A stretch of 64,000 nucleotides of DNA. It comes from Clostridiaceae bacterium. GTDB lineage: Bacteria; Bacillota; Clostridia; TANB77; CAG-508. Both the position numbers and the translations under genes were made by a program. Of the stretch, positions 37,139-45,582 are shown in pieces. The DNA lies in the NCBI GenBank assembly GCA_021771025.1, contig JAETPW010000003.1, positions 72,279 through 136,278 of the forward strand, written 5' to 3'. Position 1 is the stretch's first letter; every line of letters begins with the position of its first letter. The notes under the pieces were generated by a model. It was not told the DNA's origin. It was given only the letters and a program-made list of their open reading frames with translations, and searched no databases.

Positions 37139-38512
37139 GTGAACGGTACAAAAAATGAAGCAAAAATGAAAAAGATAAAAGAATATAAAATGGATAGAGG
37201 TATTACACTAATTGCCCTAGTAATCTCCATTATTGTTTTATTAATTCTAGCAGGGGTAACAATAGCAGCATTAACAGGGCAAAATGGAATACTAAGCAAC
37301 GCTACAAAATCAAAAGAAGCAAACGAAAAAGGAAACGAACTAGACCTAGTAAAATTAGCCACATCAGCTTCACTAATTGATAGTCAAGGGCAAGCCATAT
37401 CGTTAGCCGATTTACAAAACAACTTAAGCAAACAAAACAGTAATGCCATAGCAAGCCAAGAGGGAGAAGGATTTATCGTAAAATTTAATGACTCAGGAAG
37501 AGAATATAAAGTAGACAAATATGGAAACGTACAAGAAACAGCAGGAGGATCAGGAAATTTACCATCAACTCTTGATACAACACCATTCTTACCAGACGGA
37601 TTCACCCAAAAAGAAGGAACGAATCTAGACAATGGACTAACCATAACCGACGGAACCAATAGTTATGTATGGGTAGAAGTACCAAAAAGTATTTATACCA
37701 CAGCAACATCAGAAACAGACTATACCAATATAGAAGTCGATATGAAAACATATACTGCAGATTATAAAAGTGATACGTATAAAGACGAATATTATTCAGA
37801 TGAAACAACAGGGCTAACACAAGCAGAATATAACAGTTTAAAACAATCCATGTTAACTAGTGTATATAAGAATGGAGGATTTTGGATCAGTCAATATGAA
37901 ATAGGAACAGACATACTAAGGACAAGTAGTTCAGCACCATTAACAACTCCAAAAAGTCAAGAGGGATTATACCCCTATAACTATGTAACCTGTACGCAAG
38001 CACAAGAATTAGCAGAGCAAATGAATCCCAATAGTAGTAAATACAAAAGTAGTTTATTGTTTGGAGTACAATGGGATTTAACTTGTAAGTTCTTAGAAAC
38101 GAAAGCAACGAATTTAGGGGAAACGCAAGATGTAAGAAAAAATGTTATAAAAAGTGATAGTACAACATGGGGAAACTACTATAAAGCAACATTTGAAATA
38201 ACCAAGGGAAAATACTCAAGCAATAGTGGTAGTAGTTATACAGATGTAAATGGAACTTATACAAAACCGAATTCAAGTGTATTATTAACAACAGGAGCAA
38301 CAGAAAGAAACAGTAGCATGAATATCTATGATTTCGCTGGAAATGAATGGGAATGGACTTTAGAATATTATACCAGCAACATCAACTATCCTTGCATTAA
38401 TCGAGGTGGCTATTTCTTCAGCAGTGGAACCGTCTTTCCGGCCAGCAGTCGTAACAACAATTCGGATCCTTATAGTAGCGGCGACATTACGTTGCGTACG
38501 GCTTTATATTAG
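37139..38512 (+). CDS. Prepilin-like surface protein with C-terminal lectin/FGE-type fold, likely diversified
   Basis: The N-terminus is a type IV pilin signal: RGITLIALVISIIVLLILAG, with cleavage expected after G21. The usual glutamate at mature position 5 is alanine. About 110 residues of pilin-like body (NGILSNATKSKEANEKGNEL) follow. From about residue 150 the protein has the formylglycine-enzyme/SUMF or C-type lectin-like fold: GGFWISQYEIG, QWDLTCKFLETK, and near the end NIYDFAGNEWEWTLEYY, CINRGGYFF, then ITLRTALY. This is the architecture of retroelement-diversified target proteins. The last 110 bases have markedly different codons (see the next entry). GTG start nine bases after AAGAGGAGG. 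Single gene, followed by a stem-loop. Confidence 0.8.
   Translation: MNGTKNEAKMKKIKEYKMDRGITLIALVISIIVLLILAGVTIAALTGQNGILSNATKSKEANEKGNELDLVKLATSASLIDSQGQAISLADLQNNLSKQNSNAIASQEGEGFIVKFNDSGREYKVDKYGNVQETAGGSGNLPSTLDTTPFLPDGFTQKEGTNLDNGLTITDGTNSYVWVEVPKSIYTTATSETDYTNIEVDMKTYTADYKSDTYKDEYYSDETTGLTQAEYNSLKQSMLTSVYKNGGFWISQYEIGTDILRTSSSAPLTTPKSQEGLYPYNYVTCTQAQELAEQMNPNSSKYKSSLLFGVQWDLTCKFLETKATNLGETQDVRKNVIKSDSTTWGNYYKATFEITKGKYSSNSGSSYTDVNGTYTKPNSSVLLTTGATERNSSMNIYDFAGNEWEWTLEYYTSNINYPCINRGGYFFSSGTVFPASSRNNNSDPYSSGDITLRTALY
38400..38512 (+). other. Putative DGR variable region at the 3' end of the pilin-like gene
   Basis: By my count 53 of 110 bases (38401-38510) are G or C, against about a third in the rest of the gene. 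Codons rare elsewhere in the window (CCG, GCC, GGC, TCG, ACG, CGT) are frequent. The encoded end SSRNNNSDPYSSG followed by ITLRTALY matches the layout of variable regions whose template is rich in AAC codons. No template repeat or reverse transcriptase is in the window. Confidence 0.55.
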
Positions 38513-38535
38513 TAAAAATGAGGAGTGTTAAATAT

Positions 38536-38586
38536 AACTGTGCAAATTCAAAATTTAATTTTTGAATTTATACAGTTAATTTTTTT
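38536..38586 (+). terminator. Stem-loop just after the pilin-like gene
   Basis: AACTGTGCAAATTCAAAA (38536-38553) pairs with TTTTGAATTTATACAGTT (38560-38577) with two imperfect positions, followed by a T run to 38586. It can act as a terminator; DGR variable regions are also often followed by a hairpin at this place. Confidence 0.75.
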
Positions 38587-38734
38587 GATGGGAAGTAGAG
38601 AAATAAAGAAAGTAAATAGTAACTGTCGCCACAATATTCGAAAAATTCCTCCCAAAAACAATTGCAATTTCCCAAAAACTATGATAGAATAACCAAGAAA
38701 TAAAAAAAGACAAACCATAGGGAGGAATACACAA

Positions 38735-38983
38735 ATGGAAATCGCAAAAACAGTATTAGCCATTATCTACTTCATCAACATTATAGCCATAGTAATACTA
38801 GCTCTTATCCAAACCAAGGAAGACTCAGGGCTATCATCAACCTTAACCGGTTCCTCAACCGACAATTTTTATGAAAAAAATAAAGGAAGAACCAAAGAAG
38901 GAAAACAAAAAAGATGGACGATCATATTATCCATAACCTTTGCAATCTTAACCATAGCACTAGGAATCTTATGGATGGCATAG
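38735..38983 (+). CDS. secG: Preprotein translocase subunit SecG
   Basis: Accessory subunit of the SecYEG protein-export channel. 82 residues with the two SecG membrane helices (TVLAIIYFINIIAIVILALI at the start and WTIILSITFAILTIALGILW at the end) and the loop QTKEDSGLSSTLTGSS, which is the family signature. ATG follows AGGGAGG. rnr follows after a repeat, the order secG-rnr being common in Firmicutes. Confidence 0.95.
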   Translation: MEIAKTVLAIIYFINIIAIVILALIQTKEDSGLSSTLTGSSTDNFYEKNKGRTKEGKQKRWTIILSITFAILTIALGILWMA

Positions 38984-38995
38984 AAACAAGAAAAG

Positions 38996-39026
38996 GAGCA
39001 AGTTATCAACTAACTAGCTCTTTTTT
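38996..39026 (+). terminator. Terminator of secG
   Basis: GAGC-a-AGTTA pairs with TAACT-a-GCTC, then TTTTTT at 39021-39026. Confidence 0.8.
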
Positions 39027-39047
39027 GAAGTAGAAGAGAAAAAAGGG

Positions 39048-39157
39048 TAGGGAAATGTGGGGACGCCCTTTTCTTCCCTATATACTAAAAGATATAAAAA
39101 ATAAATAAATAAATAGGAAAGTAGATAGGGAAAAAAAGGGCGTCCCTACATTTCCCT
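39048..39157. repeat. Family C inverted pair between secG and rnr
   Basis: Left arm 39048-39080 (TAGGGAAATGTGGGGACGCC ... CTTCCCTA) and right arm 39126-39157 (TAGGGAAAAAAGGGCGTCCC ... ACATTTCCCTA). The arms match each other, including the ATGT/ACAT part that differs from the C pair at 27637. A further TTTTTTCCCTACC follows at 39162. Confidence 0.85.
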
Positions 39158-39196
39158 ACCCCTTTTTTCCCTACCTTTCCTATTAGGAGGATTTAA

Positions 39197-41320
39197 ATGA
39201 ATAAGAAAGAAGAAATTATTTTAGCGGTAATGAAAGATGATGATTATGTGCCGATGAAGGCCAAAGAGTTGGCCATGATTTTAGGTGTACCAAAAAAAGA
39301 ATATCAAGATTTTTTATCTATTTTAAGTGAATTGGAAATGGAGTTTAAAATAGGAAAAAACAGAAAGAATCGTTATCGCGTAATAGAACAAAATTATCAT
39401 GAGGGAATCTATCGTAAACACCAAAAAGGATTCGGATTTGTGAAATTAGACGGGCAAGAAGAGGAAGTGTATATTGCTAAAGAAAATGCGAACAATGCTT
39501 TAAATGGAGATCGAGTGTTAATTGAAATTCTAGAAGAAAAAAATAAAGTAAAAAAAGCAGAGGGAATCATTAAAAGAATCATTAAACACGAGAAAGATAC
39601 TTTGGTGGGGACTTTTGAAAATCATAAAGATTTTGGTTTTGTTGTTCCTGATGATAAAAATTTTGGTACAGATGTTTTTATCTCTAAAGCCAACTTTGGA
39701 AAGGCCAGAAACGGTCATAAAGTGTTAGTGAAAATTACCCAGTATCCATTAAAAGGGAAAAAAGCAGAAGGAAAAATCATAGAAGTGTTAGGTCCACCAA
39801 ATGAGGCAGGAATTGACATGTTATCTTTGATCAAAGAATACGATTTACCGTATCGTTTTCCTGAACCAGTGGTAGAAGAAGCTAAACGATGTGGAAATAA
39901 AGTAGATAAAAAAGACATTCCTAATCGAGTAGATTTACGTGATGATATGATCTTTACCATTGATGGGGAAGATGCCAAAGATTTAGATGATGCAGTAAGA
40001 GTAAGTAAGTTAGAAAATGGAAACTATCGTTTAGATGTACACATTGCCGATGTGAGTTACTATGTCACAGAAGGAAGTTTACTTGACCAAGAGGCATTAC
40101 TTAGAGGAACCAGTATCTATTTACTAGGAAGAGTTATTCCCATGCTCCCACGTGAACTATCGAATGGAATCTGTAGTTTAAACGCAGGAGAAGATCGATT
40201 TACTCTGTCCTGTAGTATGGAAATCGACGAAAAAGGAAAAGTTATCGGAAGTGAAGTATATAAAGCCATAATTAACGTAACCGAAAGAATGAATTATCAT
40301 GATGTACAAAAAATAATTGACCATTCTGACCCAGAGGTCATGAAACGTTATGAACCATACCAAGAACAGTTTGAATTAATGGAAGAATTAGCCCAAATCT
40401 TAAAACAAAAAAGACAAGAACAAGGCTACTTAAACTTAGACATTCCCGAAAGCAAAATTGAGTTAGACGATAATGGAAAAGTAATCAATATTGGAAAATA
40501 CGAAACAACCTTTGCCAATGAAATCATCGAACAATTCATGCTAATAGCCAATGAAACGATTGCCGAAAAATTTTATTGGTTAGAGGCACCATTTATCTAC
40601 CGTGTTCATGAAGAACCAGACATCGACAAAGTAAAAGAACTAAATAAATTTTTATGGAACTTTGGTTACAAAATAAAAATCACCAACAACAAAGTACACC
40701 CAACGGAATTTGCCAAAATTCTAGAAGAAATAAAAGGGAAACCAGAAGAAAAAGTAGTAGCCAACTTAATTTTAAGAACCCTAAAAGTTGCACGCTACGA
40801 AGCAGAAGACAAAGGTCACTTTGGCATTGCCAGCAATCACTACTGCCACTTTACATCGCCAATTAGAAGATACCCAGACTTATATATTCACCGCATAATA
40901 TCGGAATACCTAAAAAAACACTATGAAGTAAAAGAAGAATGGAAAATGCAGAACCTAGAAATCGCCGAGCAAAGAGCATACCAAAGTTCAGAACGAGAAA
41001 AAATAGCCACAAAAGTAGAACGAGAAAGTGAAGACTTAAAGAAAGCAGAATACATGGAAGGGAAAATAGGAGAAATTTATGAAGGAATTATCTCATCTGT
41101 TACCCAATTTGGAATTTTTGTGGAACTAGAAAATACAGTAGAAGGGTTAATTCGATTCGACCATTTAGGAGACGAATATTTTGAATATGACGAGGAACAC
41201 AAAAGACTAGTGGGAGAGAAATCAAACAAGACCTACCAGATTGGAGATAAAATAACAATTCGCGTAATTTCAGCAAGTAAAATGTTGAGGCAAGTTGACT
41301 TTGAATTAGTACATGAATAG
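39197..41320 (+). CDS. rnr: Ribonuclease R
   Basis: Processive 3'-5' exoribonuclease that can degrade structured RNA. Domains in order: N-terminal helix-turn-helix (about 1-60), two cold-shock domains (QKGFGFVKLDGQEEEVYIAK; NHKDFGFVVPDDKNFGTDVF), the RNB catalytic domain with FTIDGEDAKDLDDAVRVSK, and the C-terminal S1 domain (GKIGEIYEGIISSVTQFGIF). At 707 residues it is full length. ATG follows TTAGGAGG. smpB, the usual next gene, is not here; a D-family hairpin and cca follow instead. Confidence 0.96.
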   Translation: MNKKEEIILAVMKDDDYVPMKAKELAMILGVPKKEYQDFLSILSELEMEFKIGKNRKNRYRVIEQNYHEGIYRKHQKGFGFVKLDGQEEEVYIAKENANNALNGDRVLIEILEEKNKVKKAEGIIKRIIKHEKDTLVGTFENHKDFGFVVPDDKNFGTDVFISKANFGKARNGHKVLVKITQYPLKGKKAEGKIIEVLGPPNEAGIDMLSLIKEYDLPYRFPEPVVEEAKRCGNKVDKKDIPNRVDLRDDMIFTIDGEDAKDLDDAVRVSKLENGNYRLDVHIADVSYYVTEGSLLDQEALLRGTSIYLLGRVIPMLPRELSNGICSLNAGEDRFTLSCSMEIDEKGKVIGSEVYKAIINVTERMNYHDVQKIIDHSDPEVMKRYEPYQEQFELMEELAQILKQKRQEQGYLNLDIPESKIELDDNGKVINIGKYETTFANEIIEQFMLIANETIAEKFYWLEAPFIYRVHEEPDIDKVKELNKFLWNFGYKIKITNNKVHPTEFAKILEEIKGKPEEKVVANLILRTLKVARYEAEDKGHFGIASNHYCHFTSPIRRYPDLYIHRIISEYLKKHYEVKEEWKMQNLEIAEQRAYQSSEREKIATKVERESEDLKKAEYMEGKIGEIYEGIISSVTQFGIFVELENTVEGLIRFDHLGDEYFEYDEEHKRLVGEKSNKTYQIGDKITIRVISASKMLRQVDFELVHE

Positions 41321-41411
41321 ATGGCTTTATATGAATTAGGTTACTAAATTTAGGTTGAGGAATAAGTCCGCCTGAAAATGGTTCTTTGTTGAGGATGGGG
41401 TTATCTTCATG

Positions 41412-41511
41412 AATTTAGTCTTCCATAGCAGGGTCGTTTTAAAACCCGATAACAAGCTCCTTGTGAGGGACCTAAGGGTTTTAAAACGACCCTGCTATGG
41501 AAGATTAAATT
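41412..41511. repeat. Family D long inverted repeat, copy 2
   Basis: 36-base arms 41412-41447 and 41476-41511 (AATTTAGTCTTCCATAGCAG ... AAAACCC) pair with one G-U wobble; 28-base loop. Outer, weaker arms extend to AGTCCGC (about 41370) and GCGGACT (about 41550). TTTAGTCTTCCATAGC and the AAAACCC part are shared with copy 1 at 14233. Confidence 0.85.
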
Positions 41512-41625
41512 ACTAGACAATAAGATAGCCATACTCCTCACTGGGAAGCGGACTCACACCTCACATCCAAACCTCAACCCCCATAATCCACTAACTTTTA
41601 CACAAAACCAAAGGAGGATCTAAAA

Positions 41626-42876
41626 ATGATTTCCATAGCCCAAAAAATACAAAAAGCAGGAGGAACCCTCTACCTAGTAGGAGGAGCAGTCAGAGACGAA
41701 ATAGTAAATAGACCAATTACCGATGAAGACTATTGCATAACAGGTCTAACCCAAGAGCAATTCACTAACCTATTTCCCGGAGCCATCAAACAAGGAAAAA
41801 ACTTTCCTGTATGGCGCTTAGAAGGAAAAGAATTTGCCTTAGCCCGAACCGAACAAAAAACAGGAAAAGGCCATACTCATTTTCATACACAAACAAGCCC
41901 TGAAATTACCATAGAGCAAGATTTAGCCAGAAGAGACTTAAGCATCAATAGCATGGCAAAAGAAGTATTAACCGGAAAAATCATCGATCCCTATAACGGA
42001 AAACAAGACAGTAAACAAAAAATTCTGCGAGCAACAAGTACTCATTTTTCAGAAGATCCACTCCGTGTTTACCGCGTAGCTAGACTAGCAGCAGTACTAG
42101 AATTTACCATAGAACGTCAAACAGAAGCACAAATGAAAAAACTAATCCCAGAACTTAGCACTCTATCAGTAGAACGAATCACCGAAGAATTAAAAAAAGC
42201 CCTAGACACCGATAAACCATCAATCTTCTTTCGCGTACTAGAAAAAATAGGAGCATTGTCCATTCACTTTCCAGAATTACAAAGCTTAATAGGAGCCGAA
42301 CAACCAATAAAATATCATCCTGAAGGAGATGCTTTTAAGCACACCATGATGACTTTAGATGAAGCAGCAAAACTAACCCAAAATCACCCAAACCGAATAG
42401 CCATCCGTTTTAGTAGTTTAGTTCATGATGTAGGAAAAGGACTAACCCCAAAATCTGAATATCCTCACCATTATGGACATGACCAAAAAGGAGTAGCTGT
42501 AGTTGAACAAATGGGAAAACGCCTAAAATTACCTAATAAGTGGATTTCTTGTGGAAAAACAGCGTGCCGAGAACACATGAGAGAAGGCATTTTTCCTGAA
42601 ATGAAACCAGCAACAAAAGTGGATTTCATTGAACGAGTCAATAAAACGCAATTGGGGTTAGAAGGATTAAAAATCGTTGTTTGGGCAGATCAAGCAAATG
42701 GTAGAACCCAAGAAAAAGAACATGATTTTGCTTGTTTAGGTAAACAAATGTTAACCCAAGTAACTGGAAAAAAAATTAAACAAAATCATGAACTATTAAC
42801 AGGGCTTATGATTAAAGAAAAACTAAGAGAAGAAAGAATTAAGTGGATAAAAATTAACTATCCACCCAAAACATAA
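41626..42876 (+). CDS. cca: tRNA CCA-adding nucleotidyltransferase with HD domain
   Basis: Adds or repairs the CCA end of tRNAs. The active site is LVGGAVRDEIVNRPITDEDY, with the two aspartates of the nucleotidyltransferase motif. LARTEQKTGKGHTHF and DLARRDLSINSMA follow, then DPYNGKQD and EDPLRVYRVARLAA. Unlike the usual Firmicute enzyme it carries an HD phosphohydrolase domain (RFSSLVHDVGKGLTPKSEYP, HHYGHDQKGVAVVEQM), and its pattern is closest to the gammaproteobacterial Cca layout. It could have come by transfer. 416 residues. ATG follows AAAGGAGG. Confidence 0.92.
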   Translation: MISIAQKIQKAGGTLYLVGGAVRDEIVNRPITDEDYCITGLTQEQFTNLFPGAIKQGKNFPVWRLEGKEFALARTEQKTGKGHTHFHTQTSPEITIEQDLARRDLSINSMAKEVLTGKIIDPYNGKQDSKQKILRATSTHFSEDPLRVYRVARLAAVLEFTIERQTEAQMKKLIPELSTLSVERITEELKKALDTDKPSIFFRVLEKIGALSIHFPELQSLIGAEQPIKYHPEGDAFKHTMMTLDEAAKLTQNHPNRIAIRFSSLVHDVGKGLTPKSEYPHHYGHDQKGVAVVEQMGKRLKLPNKWISCGKTACREHMREGIFPEMKPATKVDFIERVNKTQLGLEGLKIVVWADQANGRTQEKEHDFACLGKQMLTQVTGKKIKQNHELLTGLMIKEKLREERIKWIKINYPPKT

Positions 42877-43033
42877 TCACACTAAAAAGAGTCACAAAAC
42901 AAGCAAAAGCAATTAAGCAAATCCCTCCGGATTTGTTTTTTTCTTGGTCAATTTCATATTTAGCGTAGGCAATACTTCTCAGTAAAACATAAATCGCAAA
43001 AACAATAAATAAAATTCGATAAAAAATTTCCAT
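42854..43033 (-). CDS. Small membrane protein, 59 aa, behind the ger operon
   Basis: Not in any family I know. Two hydrophobic segments (YRILFIVFAIYVLL and ICLIAFACFVTLFSVIMFW) are joined by the polar loop KYEIDQEKNKSG, so both ends are probably on one side of the membrane. ATG 43033 follows AGAGGTGAT at a good distance, and the frame is intact to TAA 42854-42856. Its end overlaps the cca stop region on the other strand by 23 bases. It lies 198 bases after gerC on the same strand and may be the last gene of that operon. Confidence 0.6.
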   Translation of the reverse strand: MEIFYRILFIVFAIYVLLRSIAYAKYEIDQEKNKSGGICLIAFACFVTLFSVIMFWVDS

Positions 43034-43048
43034 CTAATCACCTCTTTA

Positions 43049-43138
43049 TACCATTCACAGTCACTAAAATAGTAGAGTAGCTAGAGAGGGGCGATATCGA
43101 CTCGAAAGCGGACTACACTCAAATAGCTGTGAATGGTA
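43049..43138. repeat. Inverted repeat between gerC and the small membrane gene
   Basis: TACCATTCACAG (43049-43060) and CTGTGAATGGTA (43127-43138), perfect 12-bp arms. The 66-base loop holds GCGGACT, also present at the edges of the D elements, so this may be a smaller relative. Confidence 0.7.
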
Positions 43139-43230
43139 ACTTCATTTATTAAAACAATAGAAAATAGTAACATTCTATAAAAATAATTTCCCTTAACCAA
43201 CATTTAATGGCTAGTCAGTAAATACACAAC

Positions 43231-44454
43231 TTAAGTTTCTGTTAATAACGAACCAGACTTAATATTGGTATCTACATGTACATCAAAAAAGCAATTTCGG
43301 TAATTTTCATTCCAATTATAGGTTTCAAAATCCGGCATAGTAAAAAAATTAGTTAAAGCTTTTTTTCCGATACCATTAATATCTGTTCCAAATTCTTTAG
43401 AAGTTTTATACAAATAAGAAGAAAAAGTAGATTCTAAATAACTGCTGCAATAATTGGAAACAGCAGATAAAACATCGCTTTCTAAATATTTTGCACCATT
43501 CTTCATCGAATAAATACGTCCCTTAAAAGAATAATTTACCGTAACATAAGGAGATCCATTTACTAAGTCTACTTTAGTTTTTGTTTCTTTGGCAGGTGTT
43601 AAGTAAAGATCTATATAGGAATTTTCTACATCAGGATTAGGAACAGTAACTAAAAAGCCCTCTACTTCATTACGAGTAGATAAGAAAGAAAGTGTTTCAA
43701 TGGCATTTAATTCCCCAACTAAAGTTCCATTTTTAAAAATGGCTAAACCTATATTCTCAGAACGTGAAGAACCACTAACTGGAGACTCATTTGCCTTAAC
43801 ATTAGCATCTTTCTGACTAACATTAGTCGTATTGGTTTGCAAAGGCTCAGAGTTAATACCTCCTAAGATAGCAAAAGGTTCACAGGTTTCACATAACATA
43901 TCGTTAAAAAAATCACCAATCGTAGCGTTAACGGTATAACCGGTATATTGGCTAGAATTACTAAATACTTCATAATATTTCGTAATTAAAGGTTCCAAAA
44001 TTGGTTTAGAATTTTGAATATAGGCCTTAGCGGTGCATTTGCTAATAACAATATTGGTAGAAGGTCTAATTTGACTATCATTCATGAGTGTATAGATTTC
44101 ATCTTGAATACCTTGTTTTGCTACTTCCTCTGAAAAAACAATTAACTTACAATGGGAAAGGGTTAATTCTTTTCCAATATAGGCATTCATTAGATTAATG
44201 GCAGAAGATAGAGAAGAAGCCTCAATTGTATTAACAATAGAAGGAGCTTTTTCAGTTGTTCCTGTTTCAGAGACAGAAGAAGAATTCGTAAATTGGAAAG
44301 TAACTTGATAGCGATTCGTATCAGAACGATCTACTGCCATAGAAACCAAAATAGCAATATTATCTAAATTTAATGTCTTATAGGAAGCAGAAAACATAGT
44401 AATAAAAACAAACAAGAGAAGAAACACAAAAAATTTTTTGGCTATACTATTCAT
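43231..44454 (-). CDS. gerC: Germinant receptor subunit C (GerAC family), no lipobox
   Basis: C subunit of a spore germinant receptor, placed on the outer face of the spore inner membrane. The family pattern is clear: NLDNIAILVSMAVDR near the start, LSHCKLIVFSEEVAKQGI, SQIRPSTNIVISKC, and GLAIFKNGTLVGELN. However, where GerC lipoproteins have L-x-G-C-W, this one reads FITMFSASYKTLN, with no cysteine, so it cannot be lipidated there and is probably held by its uncleaved N-terminal helix. Overlaps gerB by eight bases from this start; a GTG at 44463 is a possible alternative start. Confidence 0.88.
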   Translation of the reverse strand: MNSIAKKFFVFLLLFVFITMFSASYKTLNLDNIAILVSMAVDRSDTNRYQVTFQFTNSSSVSETGTTEKAPSIVNTIEASSLSSAINLMNAYIGKELTLSHCKLIVFSEEVAKQGIQDEIYTLMNDSQIRPSTNIVISKCTAKAYIQNSKPILEPLITKYYEVFSNSSQYTGYTVNATIGDFFNDMLCETCEPFAILGGINSEPLQTNTTNVSQKDANVKANESPVSGSSRSENIGLAIFKNGTLVGELNAIETLSFLSTRNEVEGFLVTVPNPDVENSYIDLYLTPAKETKTKVDLVNGSPYVTVNYSFKGRIYSMKNGAKYLESDVLSAVSNYCSSYLESTFSSYLYKTSKEFGTDINGIGKKALTNFFTMPDFETYNWNENYRNCFFDVHVDTNIKSGSLLTET

Positions 44455-45550
44455 GAGTAACACCCACTTTCTTTCTATTCTTTTTACTGTTGGCTAAAAT
44501 CAAAATCGTAAATGTTAGGACTAAATTAATACCGAGAACTAAATAAGGATATATGCTATCTTCTAAATAACGAGATATAGCATAATTTTTAGGAATCATG
44601 GCAATGGCAAATAGCAGAAGCGGAAAAAGAAACGCTAATGGTTTTAGCTTCTTTAAATTAGTGATTTTTTGAAAAATAGCCATAGAAAAACGATTAGCTA
44701 TACACAAATAGGAACAAATTTCTAACATCCAAACCAATAAAAATAATGATTCTAAACGTTGAAAAAAGGTTCCAAATTCAATATAACGAGCAGCCGAGTA
44801 TAAAGGCAAAACTTCATCAACATTGACAAAGAAGGAGAAAGTAAATAATAGGGTGGAGACACAAAAAATCAGATAAATGGCAGCAACTCCTACAGAAAGC
44901 ATAGATATTTTTTTGAACTTTTGCGGTTCTTTTAAGTAAGGAGGAAGAAAATATAAACACCCAATTCCTCCAAAAGCAGCTAGATTACCTAATCCAACAA
45001 CAAAAGTTTGATAAAGTCCGTCTCCTAAAACTGGTAACATACGCTCTATGAAAAAATTTTTAGCATTACCAAAAAACAATAAAATAATACTCACAAGCAC
45101 GATAGGTAAAATTAATGAAATTGTTTTAACATTAGAACGAAAGGTAAACGTATTGGTAATACAGAGAACAACCACAAACGTTAAGATAATATAGGTTAAA
45201 CTAGTAAAAGGAAAGTAAATAATTTTAATACCCTCGCAAAAATTGCGAAGCAAAAAAGCAGAACTACTAATAAAATAAGCAATAAAAACAAAGCCAACGA
45301 TTTTTTGTAACCAAGGTCCTCCTAAAAACTGGCTAATATCAACAATATCTTGCCCGTGAAATTGGCGGAACAAACGATAAATAACATAGCCAAGTAAAAT
45401 GGCAATAATGCCAACATAAATCATATTAATAATGACCGCTGATTTAGCCGTAGACAATAAGGTTTTAGGAAGAGAAACAATCGTATGAGAAACAATAACG
45501 GTAACCACTAAAATAATAGCTTCTCGAGTGGTAATTTTGGATTGTGGCAT
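44447..45550 (-). CDS. gerB: Germinant receptor subunit B (GerAB family)
   Basis: Integral-membrane subunit of the receptor that recognises the germinant, a member of the APC transporter superfamily. 367 residues with about ten membrane helices; the start KITTREAIILVVTVIVSHTI and LPKTLLSTAK fit the family. The start lies 32 bases after the gerA stop, with AAAGGAG upstream, and the end overlaps gerC. Middle gene of gerA-gerB-gerC. Confidence 0.93.
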   Translation of the reverse strand: MPQSKITTREAIILVVTVIVSHTIVSLPKTLLSTAKSAVIINMIYVGIIAILLGYVIYRLFRQFHGQDIVDISQFLGGPWLQKIVGFVFIAYFISSSAFLLRNFCEGIKIIYFPFTSLTYIILTFVVVLCITNTFTFRSNVKTISLILPIVLVSIILLFFGNAKNFFIERMLPVLGDGLYQTFVVGLGNLAAFGGIGCLYFLPPYLKEPQKFKKISMLSVGVAAIYLIFCVSTLLFTFSFFVNVDEVLPLYSAARYIEFGTFFQRLESLFLLVWMLEICSYLCIANRFSMAIFQKITNLKKLKPLAFLFPLLLFAIAMIPKNYAISRYLEDSIYPYLVLGINLVLTFTILILANSKKNRKKVGVTHE

Positions 45551-45582
45551 AATAATCTCCTTTCATCATAAAATAACCTAAT

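Noticed and set aside
37139-38512. Ordinary type II secretion pseudopilin
   Set aside because: The C-terminal half is a lectin/FGE-type domain and there are no secretion or pilus assembly genes around it.
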